A stretch of DNA of 64,000 nucleotides from assembly GCF_009755605.1 (NCBI RefSeq), contig NZ_WPNZ01000002.1, positions 110,184 to 174,183 on the forward strand. The letters run 5' to 3'. The DNA is from Streptomyces typhae. GTDB taxonomy: Bacteria; Actinomycetota; Actinomycetes; Streptomycetales; Streptomycetaceae. A program made the position numbers and the translations under genes. Under the pieces are notes generated by a model, which saw nothing but the letters and a program-made list of their open reading frames with translations, did no database searches and was not told the origin of the DNA. Position 1 is the first letter of the stretch; each line of letters opens with the position of its first letter. This document shows positions 35,399 to 44,112 of the stretch, piece by piece.

Positions 35399-36277
35399 GT
35401 GAATTTCCGCTCCCTCACTCGAGGCGACGGCGTGGTGATCGGAGCAGCGGTGTTGCTCTTCATCGCCTCGTTCCTCGACACCTTTGACGGCGGTGGCGAC
35501 GATGTGCCGACCGCCTGGGACAACGGCAACCTGCTGATGAGCGTGTACCTCGCCGGCATCATCGGCGCGGTGCTCATCGTCGTCAGCCGTGCCATGGGCT
35601 CCCAGCGCAAGGTCGCTGGCCTGGACCTCGGCACCTTCGGCATCGGTCTCACCTTCGCCGCCGCCTGGAGCTCGCTCGGCGCGATCTTCGACACCGGCCA
35701 GTCCTACGACCAGATCTTCAAGATCATCAGCAGCAGGTTCGGGGGCGAGAGCGGCAGCGCCGACAGCCCCGACGCGGGCACCGGCCTCATCCTCGGCCTG
35801 ATCGGCGCCCTGGTCCTGGTGGCCGCCGCGATCGCCACGCAGATCGTCCCCGCCCTCAAGGCCCCCCTCATGGGCGCCGCCCGCCCGGCCGCTCCGCAGC
35901 CCTACGGCGGTCAGCCGCAGGGCGGCTACGGCTACCCGGGCGCGCAGGGCGGCCAGCCCGGTCAGCCCTACGGTGCGCAGCCGCCCGCGGCCGCGCAGCC
36001 GTACGGCGGCCAGCCGCAGGGTGGCGGTCAGACGCCGCCGCCCGCGCAGTCGCAGCCTGCGGCCGCCGCTGCGGCCGGTGACTTCTCGCCGTTCTGGTTC
36101 GCCGTCCCGGTCCCGCGTCCGCTCTACCCCGAGGACGGCTCGCCGACCCCGATCGCGGAACTGGCGCCCGGCACCTGGTACCTGGCCGTGGAACAGCGCG
36201 GCCAGAGCCTCGTGGCCCAGACCCAGGACGGCCGCCGCGGCGTCCTTCAGGACACCACGGGGATCCAGCGCGGCTGA
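35399..36277 (+). CDS. DUF5336-like membrane protein
   Basis: The 292-residue protein has four hydrophobic helices in the first 155 residues, then a long Gln/Gly/Pro/Tyr-rich tail (QPYGGQPQGGYGYPG, repeated) and a final compact 65-residue domain ending DTTGIQRG. This layout is common in actinobacterial envelope proteins. GTG 35399 follows GAAGGA. The function is unknown. The gene is preceded by about 240 bases without a gene, in which I see no clear operator. Confidence 0.75.
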   Translation: MNFRSLTRGDGVVIGAAVLLFIASFLDTFDGGGDDVPTAWDNGNLLMSVYLAGIIGAVLIVVSRAMGSQRKVAGLDLGTFGIGLTFAAAWSSLGAIFDTGQSYDQIFKIISSRFGGESGSADSPDAGTGLILGLIGALVLVAAAIATQIVPALKAPLMGAARPAAPQPYGGQPQGGYGYPGAQGGQPGQPYGAQPPAAAQPYGGQPQGGGQTPPPAQSQPAAAAAAGDFSPFWFAVPVPRPLYPEDGSPTPIAELAPGTWYLAVEQRGQSLVAQTQDGRRGVLQDTTGIQRG

Positions 36278-36302
36278 GCCGACACGGCACCGTCGTCAGA
36301 CG

Positions 36303-36332
36303 CGGCCCCTCGCCCTTCCGGGCGGGGGGCCG
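36303..36332 (+). terminator. Hairpin after the DUF5336-like gene
   Basis: CGGCCCCTCGCCC and GGGCGGGGGGCCG pair across a short TTCC loop about 25 bases after the stop. It is a likely terminator before the F420 oxidoreductase gene. Confidence 0.6.
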
Positions 36333-36407
36333 TTGCCGTACAGTCCTGCGGCGACGGCACTCAGTTGACGCAACGTCAGTTCCCTTGTCCCGTACCGAGG
36401 AGGGCAC

Positions 36408-37427
36408 ATGCGGCTCGGTCTCGCGCTCGGCTACTGGGGGCGTGGCCCCGACCCGGGGCAGCTCGTGCTCGTGCGGGAGGCGGAGCGGCTCGGGTACGAC
36501 TCGGTGTGGACGGCCGAGGCCTGGGGGTCGGACGCGTTCACGCCGTTGACCTGGATCGCCGCGCACACCTCGCGGATCAGGCTCGGTACCGCCGTCGCGC
36601 AGATGGCGGCCCGCTCCCCCACCGCCACCGCCATGCACGCCCTCACCCTCGACCACCTCTCCGGCGGCCGGGTGCTGCTCGGGCTCGGGCTCTCGGGGCC
36701 GCAGGTGGTGGAGGGCTGGTACGGCAGGCCGTTCCCGAAGTCGCCGCTGACCGCGACGCGGGAGTACGTCGACGTCGTACGGCAGGTGCTGGCGCGGCGG
36801 GGGCCCGTCACCCTCGACGGGCGGTTCCACCCGCTGCCGTACGGGGGCGGCGACGGCACCGGGCTCGGCAAGCCGCTGAAGTCCCTCACGCACCCGCTGC
36901 GCACCCGGCTGCCCGTCCTCCTCGGCGCCGAGGGCCCCAGGAACATAGCGCAGACCACTCGGATCGCGGACGGCTGGCTCCCCCTGTACTGGTCGCCCAC
37001 CCGCACGGACGCCTACGAGGCGGCGCTCGGCGCGGGCAGCGGCCTGCGGCCCGGGTTCATGGTCGCACCCCTGGTGCGGGCCACCGTCTGCGCCGACGTG
37101 GCCGAGGGGCTGCTCCCCGTCAAGGGAATGCTCGGCTTCTACGTCGGCGGCATGGGCCACTCCGGCCGCAACTTCCACGCCGATCTGATGGGGCGGATGG
37201 GGTACGAGGAGGAGGCGCGGCGCGTCCAGGAGCTGTTCCTGGCCGGGCGGCGCGAGGAGGCCGTGCTCGCCGTGCCGGACGCGTTCGCCGACGAGATCTC
37301 CCTCGTGGGGCCGCGCGAGCGGATCGCCGAGCGGCTCGACGCGTGGCGCAAGGGGCCGGTGACGGATCTGCTCGTCCTCGCGCGCGATCCGGAGACGCTC
37401 CGGGTGCTGGCCGAGCTGAACACGTAG
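36408..37427 (+). CDS. LLM-class F420-dependent oxidoreductase (Rv3520c-like)
   Basis: The 339-residue TIM-barrel flavin/F420 enzyme has the family landmarks LGYWGRGPDPGQ, TAEAWGSDAFTPL, LGTAVAQMAARSPTATAM, LDHLSGGRVLLGLG(L)SGPQVVEGWYG (interrupted here by one Leu) and LLGAEGPRNIAQTTRIADGWLP. The combination EAWGSDA plus SGPQVVEGWYG matches the mycobacterial Rv3520c group as I recall it, which belongs to the KstR sterol regulon. ATG 36408 follows GAGGAGGG. It likely catalyses a hydride transfer in sterol or fatty-acid catabolism, by inference. Confidence 0.88.
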   Translation: MRLGLALGYWGRGPDPGQLVLVREAERLGYDSVWTAEAWGSDAFTPLTWIAAHTSRIRLGTAVAQMAARSPTATAMHALTLDHLSGGRVLLGLGLSGPQVVEGWYGRPFPKSPLTATREYVDVVRQVLARRGPVTLDGRFHPLPYGGGDGTGLGKPLKSLTHPLRTRLPVLLGAEGPRNIAQTTRIADGWLPLYWSPTRTDAYEAALGAGSGLRPGFMVAPLVRATVCADVAEGLLPVKGMLGFYVGGMGHSGRNFHADLMGRMGYEEEARRVQELFLAGRREEAVLAVPDAFADEISLVGPRERIAERLDAWRKGPVTDLLVLARDPETLRVLAELNT

Positions 37428-37449
37428 CGCGTGAGCGCTCGGCGCCCGC

Positions 37450-38238
37450 TCAGCGGAAGATCGCCACCGCGTCCAGCGTCAGCTCCCCCGCCGTCCGGTT
37501 CCACGTGCGCACCTTGCCCAGGCAGCGGGCCTGGAACTCCCCGCTGAAGTAGTCGTCCTCGTGCAGGAACTCCGCGCGGATGCCGTCCGCCGCGCAGCTG
37601 ATCCGCACCTGCGCGGGCGGATCGCCGTCGCCGTACCGGGCCCGGAGGACGACCGCGTCGCCGCCGACACGGCGGGCCGTGAAGCGGCCGGTCACGGAGA
37701 CGAACTCCGACATGACGGCGCTCAGCGGTATCCGCTCGTCCTCGCCGTGGCGCAGCGCGTCGGCGAGGGAGCGGTTCGGCACGAGGTGGCCGGTGGTGAG
37801 GTCGACGTGCACGACGGCGTCCTCGCGCCGCATCGTGTCCAGGAGCAGGCCGATGACGGTGATGGGGGTGTTCTGCTGGACGTAGACGGTGAAGCGCTCC
37901 TTCGTCACGTCACGGCGGGCCTTGGCGCCCGCGGCCCCGGTGAACCTGGCCCAGAGACCGTACCCGGACGTCACATTGGTGCGGTCGGCCACCTCCTGCT
38001 CCAGGGCCGCGGAGAACCCGCCGGTCTGGTAGAGGTCCATCACCCGCTGTTCGTGCAGGTAGAAGCACATACCGTGGAAGGTGCGGCGGCGCCGCGAAGC
38101 GCTCCGCCGGCCCGTCCGCCCGAAGGCCCAGCGCGCCACGGCGTACCGCACGAGGACCGCCACGCACACCGCCGTCACCAGCCAGACCGTCAGCCACGGC
38201 CACCACACGTCCCACCACTTGCCGTCAACGACAGCCAC
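37450..38238 (-). CDS. Membrane protein, third gene of a substrate-binding/VWA operon
   Basis: The 262-residue hypothetical protein has one N-terminal membrane helix (residues 13-35, WWPWLTVWLVTAVCVAVLV), a basic stretch and a soluble alpha/beta domain with no motif I recognise. GTG 38238 has AAGGAG a few bases upstream and overlaps the VWA gene stop by 14 bases, so it is coupled. The FTVYVQQNTPITVIGLL segment hints at a beta-sheet ligand-binding domain. The role is unknown. Confidence 0.7.
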   Translation of the reverse strand: MAVVDGKWWDVWWPWLTVWLVTAVCVAVLVRYAVARWAFGRTGRRSASRRRRTFHGMCFYLHEQRVMDLYQTGGFSAALEQEVADRTNVTSGYGLWARFTGAAGAKARRDVTKERFTVYVQQNTPITVIGLLLDTMRREDAVVHVDLTTGHLVPNRSLADALRHGEDERIPLSAVMSEFVSVTGRFTARRVGGDAVVLRARYGDGDPPAQVRISCAADGIRAEFLHEDDYFSGEFQARCLGKVRTWNRTAGELTLDAVAIFR

Positions 38239-39793
38239 GTATCTCCTTGAACGCCTGGGAGAGGGAAGAGGAGTTGGCGTCCACCATCCGGCCGCCGGTC
38301 GCGTCGGCGGCGCGGCGCAGCGCCTTCGCGTCGGCCTCGCCGAAGTGGACGGGGAAGGTCGGCACCGCCCGCGCGGCGGACCCGATGCGGGCGTGCCGGC
38401 GGGTGAACTCCCCGTACGACAGGCCCGCGTTGCTCTCGCCGTCCGTCATCAGGACGATCGACAGGGGACGGTCCGGGTGCTCGCGCAGCGCGCCGGACGC
38501 GCTCGTGTAGCCGTGGCCGAGCGCGGACCAGACGGCCGTGTCGTCCCCGAACTCCCCCTCGGCGACGAAGGACTGGAGTGCTTCCAGGTCCTTGTCGCCG
38601 CGTACGGTCACCGTGCGCTCGTCGAGGACGCGGCCCGCGAACCGCACCACGGTGAGCTTCTCGCCCCGGTAGAAGCGGGCGAACTTGCCCGCCGCGGACG
38701 GGTCCGCGCCGCTGAGGTCGGCGAACGCGGCCCGCAGCGCGGCCATCCGGGGCCCGCGCATCGACGTCGAGAAGTCGAGCAGGAACACGACGTGGTCGCC
38801 GGTGCTGCGGCCCGGGGTGCCGTAGTCGTCCATGAGGCGCCGCACGACCTCCGGCCGGTCCGGGTACGACAGGGCGTTGCCGATGTCCTCGCGCAGTTCG
38901 ACGGGGCGCGGCACGTCCTGGGTCGCGGGCCGCCGCCAGGTCCGCCGCACCAGTTCACGCTGCGTCTCGTCGCGGTGCAGCCAGTCGACGACCTCGCGGT
39001 ACGCCCGGGACTCCCCGGTGTTCAGGAGCAGCAGCGGGAAGTCGGACAGGACCATGCCGTCCTCGGGGTGGACGATCTCCAGGGGCCGTCGCAGCTTCCG
39101 GGACGCGTTCAGGGTGAGCAGTTCCGACTCGTGCGCGATGAGGGCGTCGGCGTCGTCCTGACGGCGCACATAGGTGTCGATCAGCTCGCGGGAGCTGGCG
39201 CCGGTGAGGGTCTGGCCGGAGCGGAAGCCGCGCAGCCGGTCGCAGGACACGTCCTGGGTGCGCAGTGCCCTGCCGGTGCCCGCGGCGGCCGTGGCGACGC
39301 CCACGAGCGCGGCGCGCCCGGTGTCGCTGCGCCGCGGGTCGGCCATGCCGAAGCGCAGGGACCCCGCGGCGGCGGCGTCCGCGATGTCCGCCCAGCTCAG
39401 ACGCTTCCCGGGCGCGCCGCCGCGGAGCCGGTCCGCGGCGGCCCCGGTCAGACCGACGACCACCGGGGACCGCATGACCGCCGTGGACTCGGGCCTGGCC
39501 ACGGGCTTGCCGGACGCGCCGAGCCGCAGCAGGTACGAGCGGTCGGTGGCGGGCCAGGCGAAGTCGTAGCCGTCGAGGGACCCGGACAGGTCGGGGGTGG
39601 CCTTGTAGTCGAGATCGAGATCGATGCCGGTGTCGTCCCTCAGGTCGTCGAGGAGCGGCTCCATGTCGACGAGTTCGGGGCTGGCGAGGACCCGCAGGGT
39701 GCGCGGTTCGGAGTCCTCCGTGCAGCCGCTGAGCACGGCGGCGACCAGCAGCAGGCCGAGGGCGAGCGCAGGCTGCCGCAGGCGCGTGGTCAC
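38225..39793 (-). CDS. Lipoprotein with substrate-binding and von Willebrand factor A domains
   Basis: The 522-residue protein has a lipoprotein signal peptide with lipobox VLSGC near residue 23. Residues 30-320 resemble a periplasmic solute-binding domain (TLRVLASPELVDMEPLL, then VVGLTGAAADRL). The C-terminal VWA domain begins VVFLLDFSTSMRGPRM, with the MIDAS motif DxSxS, and continues to VLMTDGES. GTG 39793 follows a strong AGGAGGG and overlaps the upstream stop by GTGA. Metal-ion-dependent ligand binding at the outer membrane face is the likely biochemistry; the biological role is unknown. Confidence 0.85.
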   Translation of the reverse strand: MTTRLRQPALALGLLLVAAVLSGCTEDSEPRTLRVLASPELVDMEPLLDDLRDDTGIDLDLDYKATPDLSGSLDGYDFAWPATDRSYLLRLGASGKPVARPESTAVMRSPVVVGLTGAAADRLRGGAPGKRLSWADIADAAAAGSLRFGMADPRRSDTGRAALVGVATAAAGTGRALRTQDVSCDRLRGFRSGQTLTGASSRELIDTYVRRQDDADALIAHESELLTLNASRKLRRPLEIVHPEDGMVLSDFPLLLLNTGESRAYREVVDWLHRDETQRELVRRTWRRPATQDVPRPVELREDIGNALSYPDRPEVVRRLMDDYGTPGRSTGDHVVFLLDFSTSMRGPRMAALRAAFADLSGADPSAAGKFARFYRGEKLTVVRFAGRVLDERTVTVRGDKDLEALQSFVAEGEFGDDTAVWSALGHGYTSASGALREHPDRPLSIVLMTDGESNAGLSYGEFTRRHARIGSAARAVPTFPVHFGEADAKALRRAADATGGRMVDANSSSLSQAFKEIRGCR

Positions 39794-41046
39794 CTGGGAC
39801 CCTCCTGGCCGGGCGGCGGGCAGCTGCCGACGTGGTTGATGATCCGCTCCAGGGCGTCCAGGTCGGGGGCGTCCACCTTCGTCTGGTCGGGGTTGGGCGT
39901 CGGCACCTGCACCTCGTGTTCCCGCAGATAGGCGTTGAGCTGCTCGCTGGTGCCGTCCTCGCCGGAGAAGCGGACCCGGAAGCCGAGTTCGATGGCGCGC
40001 CGGCGCAGGTCGTCGTCGGTCTCCATCAGGTCGGTGAGCCGGTCGCCGTCGTCGTCGAGGGAGATCAGCTCGGGTTCGGTGAGGGCGTGCGGGGACGGGT
40101 AGAGCAGGACGCGGCTGCTGTCCTGCTCGCCGCGCTTCTCCTGGTGGTCCACCTGGTGCTTCAGGAACTGGTGCTCGTAGATGAGGGAGACCGGCGCGAT
40201 GGCCTCGCCCTCGTCGGAGAAGTAGCTGTCGGCCTGCTCGTCGGCGGCCATGCCCTGGAGGTTGATCAGCGGCTTGACCTCGGTGGCGACATCGAGGACC
40301 GGGTCGCCCGTGATCCGTCTGACGGGCCGGTTGCGGCTTTCCGTGCCGGGCGCCTGATTGCCGTTCTGCACGAAGGCGAGGATGCTCAGGTACGTGCCCG
40401 CGGCGTTGGACTCGCAGACGCTGGAGGTGCGGACGAGGACGCGGCCGGCGTTGCTGCGCCGGGAGTGGGCGGTGAAGTCGATGCCGTTCCAGGTCTTCTC
40501 GTCCCTGATCAGCTGCATGAACTTCCGCATGTCGAGGTCGTAGTACAGCGTCTCGGCGCCGCCCGGAGCCCGCTGCGGCCGGGCCACACCCGCCGCGACC
40601 AGCGTGCGCGCGTAGTCCCTGAAGGTGCCGAGCACCAGCGGGGTGACGAACGGGCGGGCCGTCTTCGGCGTCCGCTGCTGCCGCTTCTTGATCAGCGTCG
40701 CGGCGGGCTGGCCGGAGGGGAACACCACGTCCATGTCGCGCAGCGACTGGGTGGCGATGCCGCGCGAGCCGAGGCGGTGGATGTCGACGCGTATCCCGTG
40801 CTTCAGGAGCAGCCGCCGGACCTCGGGGTCCTTGAAGTAGTCGGACTTGGAGGCCATCTTGCCGTCGACGGTGGCGATGCGGTCGAAGGGGCGCAGGGCG
40901 TTGCCCGAGACCAGCAGGGCGAGCAGGCCCGCGAGGGCAAGGGGCATCGCGGCGACGACGTGCAGCGGGTGGCGGGGGCGGCTCCTGGCGGGGCGGCGCG
41001 TGGTCAGGCGGGGCTCTTCGGTGGGCGGTCTCGGGTGGTCGGACAC
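39790..41046 (-). CDS. Membrane-anchored substrate-binding-like protein
   Basis: The 418-residue protein has one membrane helix (residues 29-48) after a Pro/Arg-rich cytoplasmic N-terminus. The exported part has segments like MASKSDYFKDPEVRRLL and GMAADEQADSYFSDEGEAI, similar in style to extracellular solute-binding domains paired with VWA proteins, but I do not recognise a named family. GTG 41046 follows AGGAGAG. It is the first gene of a three-gene coupled operon. Confidence 0.72.
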   Translation of the reverse strand: MSDHPRPPTEEPRLTTRRPARSRPRHPLHVVAAMPLALAGLLALLVSGNALRPFDRIATVDGKMASKSDYFKDPEVRRLLLKHGIRVDIHRLGSRGIATQSLRDMDVVFPSGQPAATLIKKRQQRTPKTARPFVTPLVLGTFRDYARTLVAAGVARPQRAPGGAETLYYDLDMRKFMQLIRDEKTWNGIDFTAHSRRSNAGRVLVRTSSVCESNAAGTYLSILAFVQNGNQAPGTESRNRPVRRITGDPVLDVATEVKPLINLQGMAADEQADSYFSDEGEAIAPVSLIYEHQFLKHQVDHQEKRGEQDSSRVLLYPSPHALTEPELISLDDDGDRLTDLMETDDDLRRRAIELGFRVRFSGEDGTSEQLNAYLREHEVQVPTPNPDQTKVDAPDLDALERIINHVGSCPPPGQEGPR

Positions 41047-41176
41047 CGGGCTCTCCTGCCTGTGACGGGGGCAGGATCCTCGGCGACGACGGCGACTTCA
41101 CTCCCGAGGAGCCACTAACTCCAGGTGAACAGCGGGTAAATGACGGCGCGTCAGGGGTGCGGGCGGCGGCCCGGGG

Positions 41177-41737
41177 TCAGCCCTTCGTCAGCTCCCCCGC
41201 CGACGGCACCCGGTTCTCCACCTCGGCCCCGGCGTCCTTGCCCGCGCCCTTCACCTTGTTGATCATGTCGTCGAAGGACTTCACCACGGAGTCCGTGCCC
41301 TCGCCCTTGCGGAGCTTGCCGGGCAGGTCCTTCAGCGCGTCGATGCCGCTGGTCAGGGGTGCCACCGCCTTGGCGAGCGCGGGGTCCCCCTCGGCGTTGC
41401 GCAGGGCGGCCTTCAGCCGGTTGTAGGTGAACGCGCCCGCGAGGCCCGCCTTGACCAGGGCGAACTTGCGACCGTCAGCGCCGGACTTGAACTTGCCGTC
41501 GCGGTAGGGCTTCACGATCCACTGGTACGTCGCCCCGGCGGCGAGCCCCGCGTTGGCGACGAACCGCGTCTTCGCGAACTTCTGCCGGTCCGCCGAACCG
41601 GTGCCCGTCGGTGTCGCCCCGCTCCCTTCCTTGTCGCTGTCACCTCCGCAGGCCGTCGTGCCCGTCAGGAGGGCGCAGCACAGCAGCAGCGGGACGAGGA
41701 CGCGGCGGACGGCGGCGGACGGAGCGACGAGCGACAT
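41177..41737 (-). CDS. Putative lipoprotein
   Basis: The 186-residue protein has a signal peptide (VLVPLLLCCALLTGTTAC) with lipobox TTAC near residue 30. The mature part is helical and Lys-rich (RFVANAGLAAGATYQWIVKP, then SFDDMINKVKGAGKDAG). ATG 41737 follows GGGAGG. No enzymatic motif is visible. It is probably exported and lipid-anchored. Confidence 0.8.
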   Translation of the reverse strand: MSLVAPSAAVRRVLVPLLLCCALLTGTTACGGDSDKEGSGATPTGTGSADRQKFAKTRFVANAGLAAGATYQWIVKPYRDGKFKSGADGRKFALVKAGLAGAFTYNRLKAALRNAEGDPALAKAVAPLTSGIDALKDLPGKLRKGEGTDSVVKSFDDMINKVKGAGKDAGAEVENRVPSAGELTKG

Positions 41738-41820
41738 GGTGGCCTCCCGGAGGGAACGACGGCGGTTCTCCCCGCAGCAGCCTCACCCCGCCCCCGGCGC
41801 ACCGCCACCCGGGCGCGCCC

Positions 41821-41858
41821 GTACGGGTTTCAAGGACGCACACGTACGGGTTTCAAGG
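41821..41858 (+). repeat. Direct repeat upstream of a small membrane protein gene
   Basis: GTACGGGTTTCAAGG occurs at 41821-41835 and again at 41844-41858, 23 bases apart (two helical turns). The second copy is 25 bases before the ATG. It could be a regulator's direct-repeat site or a chance duplication. Confidence 0.45.
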
Positions 41859-41883
41859 GCGCCCAGCCCGGTACCCGGTTGTC

Positions 41884-42177
41884 ATGTCTCCCCGAACACG
41901 AGGCACCAACAGTTATGGAGCGGCGCGGGCCATCGTCCTCGTCGCGGACGTCATGGCCGTCATCCTCGTCCTGTGGATCCTGATGGACCTCCTGGACGCC
42001 AACCGCGGCAATGACCTGGTGCAGTTCGTGCACGACGTGGCCCGCTGGCTCGCGGGCTGGTCGCACGACCTGTTCACGTTCGACGAGCGGTGGGCGCGGG
42101 TCCTGTGCGGTTACGGACTCGCCGCGGTCGTGTACGTCGCCGTGGGCCACTTCGTCGCGGGGCGCCTGCGGCACTGA
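41884..42177 (+). CDS. Small two-helix membrane protein
   Basis: The 97-residue protein has hydrophobic helices at about 15-36 (IVLVADVMAVILVLWILMDL) and 73-92 (GYGLAAVVYVAVGHFVAG) and a soluble loop between them. ATG 41884 has only a weak ribosome site. No family recognised. It is convergent with the alpha/alpha-barrel gene at 42251. Confidence 0.7.
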   Translation: MSPRTRGTNSYGAARAIVLVADVMAVILVLWILMDLLDANRGNDLVQFVHDVARWLAGWSHDLFTFDERWARVLCGYGLAAVVYVAVGHFVAGRLRH

Positions 42178-42250
42178 GCGCACGCCCGTGGCGCCGGGCG
42201 GCCACCCCAGGCAACGGGGGCGGCCGCTCCCGCGGCACCGGACCGGCAGG

Positions 42251-43324
42251 TCAGGCGCAGCAGCCCGGGTCGAGCCCGACCGGCAGCGCCTCGCCCGAGA
42301 ACACCGCGCAGGTGGCCTCGTCGCCGCCGAGCGCGGCCACCGCGAGCAGCAGGGAACCCGCCGTCCACGTGGTGAGTTCGACCGGCCAGATCGCCGCGTC
42401 CTCGAAGACGTAGCCCGTCCAGTACAGGCCCGACTCCGTGTCCCGCAGGTGCTGGATGGACCTGAGGACGTCGAGGGCACGGTCGGACTCGCCGAGCACC
42501 CACAGGGCGAGGGCGAGTTCGGCGCTCTCGCCGCCGGTCACCCACGGGTTGGGGTCGACGCAGCGCACGCCGAGGCCGGGGACCACGAAGCGGTCCCAGC
42601 CCTCCTCGATGCGGGCCTTGGCCTCGGCGCCGGTGAGGGCGCCGCCGAGGACCGGGTAGTACCAGTCCATCGAGTAGCGGTTCTTGTCGAGGAAGCGCTC
42701 GGGGTGGCGGCGGACGGCGTGGGCGAGGGCGCCCGTGGCCAGCTCCCAGTCCGGCTGCGGGTCGTCGCGCAGCTCCGCGAGGGCGAGGGCGCAGCGCAGC
42801 GCCTGGTGGACGGAGGAGGAGCCGGTGAGGAGCGCGTCCGTGACGGCGGTGCCGTCGGGCTCGCGCTTCCAGCCGATCTGCCCGCCGGGCTGCTGGAGGG
42901 CCAGGACGAACTCCACGGCCGCCACGACCACCGGCCACATGCGGTCGACGAACGCCTCGTCGCCGGTGCTCAGATAGTGGTGCCAGACGCCGACGGCCAC
43001 GTACGCGCAGAAGTTGGTCTCGCGGCCGTCGTCGCTGACGGCGTCCGCGTCGCCGTCGGCGTAGGCCGCGTACCAGGAGCCGTCCGCGTTCTGGTGCCGG
43101 GCGAGCCACTCGTAGGCGCGGGCCGCCGCCGCGTGCTCGCCGGCCGCGTCCAGGGCCATGGCGGCCTCGGTGTGGTCCCACGGGTCGAGGTGGTGGCCGC
43201 GGAACCAGGGGATGGCGCCGTCCTCGCGCTGGACGGCGAGGATGCCGCGTACCGTCGCCAGCGCCTGATCGGCCGTCAGCACTCCGGGCAGGACCAGGCG
43301 TTCGGTGCGCTCGGGGCTCGTCAC
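42251..43324 (-). CDS. Prenyltransferase/squalene-oxidase-repeat-like (alpha/alpha) barrel protein
   Basis: The 357-residue protein is built of helical-hairpin repeats with segments such as AIPWFRGHHLDPWDHTEAAM, RHQNADGSWYAAYADGD and GLYWTGYVFEDAAIWPVE, typical of six-hairpin toroids (terpene cyclase/prenyltransferase-type or glycosidase-type). GTG 43324 overlaps the methyltransferase stop as GTGA, so expression is coupled. No DxDD cyclase motif is visible, so true terpene cyclisation is unlikely. It ends in CC near the C-terminus. Confidence 0.8.
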   Translation of the reverse strand: MTSPERTERLVLPGVLTADQALATVRGILAVQREDGAIPWFRGHHLDPWDHTEAAMALDAAGEHAAAARAYEWLARHQNADGSWYAAYADGDADAVSDDGRETNFCAYVAVGVWHHYLSTGDEAFVDRMWPVVVAAVEFVLALQQPGGQIGWKREPDGTAVTDALLTGSSSVHQALRCALALAELRDDPQPDWELATGALAHAVRRHPERFLDKNRYSMDWYYPVLGGALTGAEAKARIEEGWDRFVVPGLGVRCVDPNPWVTGGESAELALALWVLGESDRALDVLRSIQHLRDTESGLYWTGYVFEDAAIWPVELTTWTAGSLLLAVAALGGDEATCAVFSGEALPVGLDPGCCA

Positions 43325-44112
43325 GCCCCGGCCTTCGCGTCGGCGGCCTTCTCGTCGGCGGCCTCGTCGGTGCCCGCGGCCGGGGCGGTCGCGCGGGGCA
43401 GGTGCGGCTTCGTCGCGTACGCCACGAAGCTCTTGCCGATGAGCGGGTTCAGTGCCTGCTCGGCGACCTTCGTCGCGAGCGGCTTCTTCATGATGTCCCA
43501 GACCAGGAGCTTGTGGTACGCCCGCACCGGCAGCGCCTTGTCGTTGTCCACGCCGAACGCGCACTTGAGCCACCAGTACGGGGAGTGCAGGGCGTGCGCG
43601 TGGTGGGTGCCGTACGGCTTGAGGCCCGCCTCACGCATCCTGGCGAGGAGTTCGTCCGCCTTGTAGATGCGGATGTGGCCGCCCTCGACCTCGTGGTACG
43701 CGTCGCTGAGCGCCCAGCACACCTTCTCCGGGCCGTAGCGCGGCACGGTCACCGCTATCCGGCCGCCGGGCTTGAGGACCCGCACCATCTCCGCGAGCAC
43801 GCCCTTGTCGTCGGGGATGTGCTCCATCACCTCGGAGATGATCACGACGTCGAAGGACTCGTCGGGGAAGGGCAGGTTGAGGGCGTCTCCCTCCATCGCG
43901 GTGGCCGTCGCGCCCGCGGGCGCCTCACCGGCCTCCTTCATCGCCGCGAACCACTTGGCGACCTCGCGGATCTCCTCGCCGTTCTGGTCGAGGGCGACCA
44001 CCCGGGCACCGCGCCGGTAGCACTCGAAGGCGTGCCGCCCGGCCCCGCAGCCCAGATCGAGGACACGGTCCCCGGGCGCCAGTGGGAAGCGGGTGAAGTC
44101 GACGGTCAGCAC
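43321..44112 (-). CDS. Class I SAM-dependent methyltransferase (UbiE/Methyltransf_11 type)
   Basis: The 263-residue protein has SAM motif I VLDLGCGAGRHAFECYRRG, acidic motif II ALDQNG, motif III EGDALNLPFPDESFDVVI and LKPGGRIAVTVPRYG. GTG 44112 overlaps the glycosyltransferase stop by seven bases. It probably methylates a glycosylated or lipid intermediate made by the operon. The C-terminal 30 residues are Ala/Lys-rich. Confidence 0.88.
   Translation of the reverse strand: MLTVDFTRFPLAPGDRVLDLGCGAGRHAFECYRRGARVVALDQNGEEIREVAKWFAAMKEAGEAPAGATATAMEGDALNLPFPDESFDVVIISEVMEHIPDDKGVLAEMVRVLKPGGRIAVTVPRYGPEKVCWALSDAYHEVEGGHIRIYKADELLARMREAGLKPYGTHHAHALHSPYWWLKCAFGVDNDKALPVRAYHKLLVWDIMKKPLATKVAEQALNPLIGKSFVAYATKPHLPRATAPAAGTDEAADEKAADAKAGA

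Noticed and set aside
38225..41101. A single 958-residue plus-sized protein on the minus strand
   Set aside because: The first 430 residues are an Arg/Pro/His-rich shadow of the substrate-binding-like gene; the real gene starts at GTG 39793 with a lipoprotein signal peptide.
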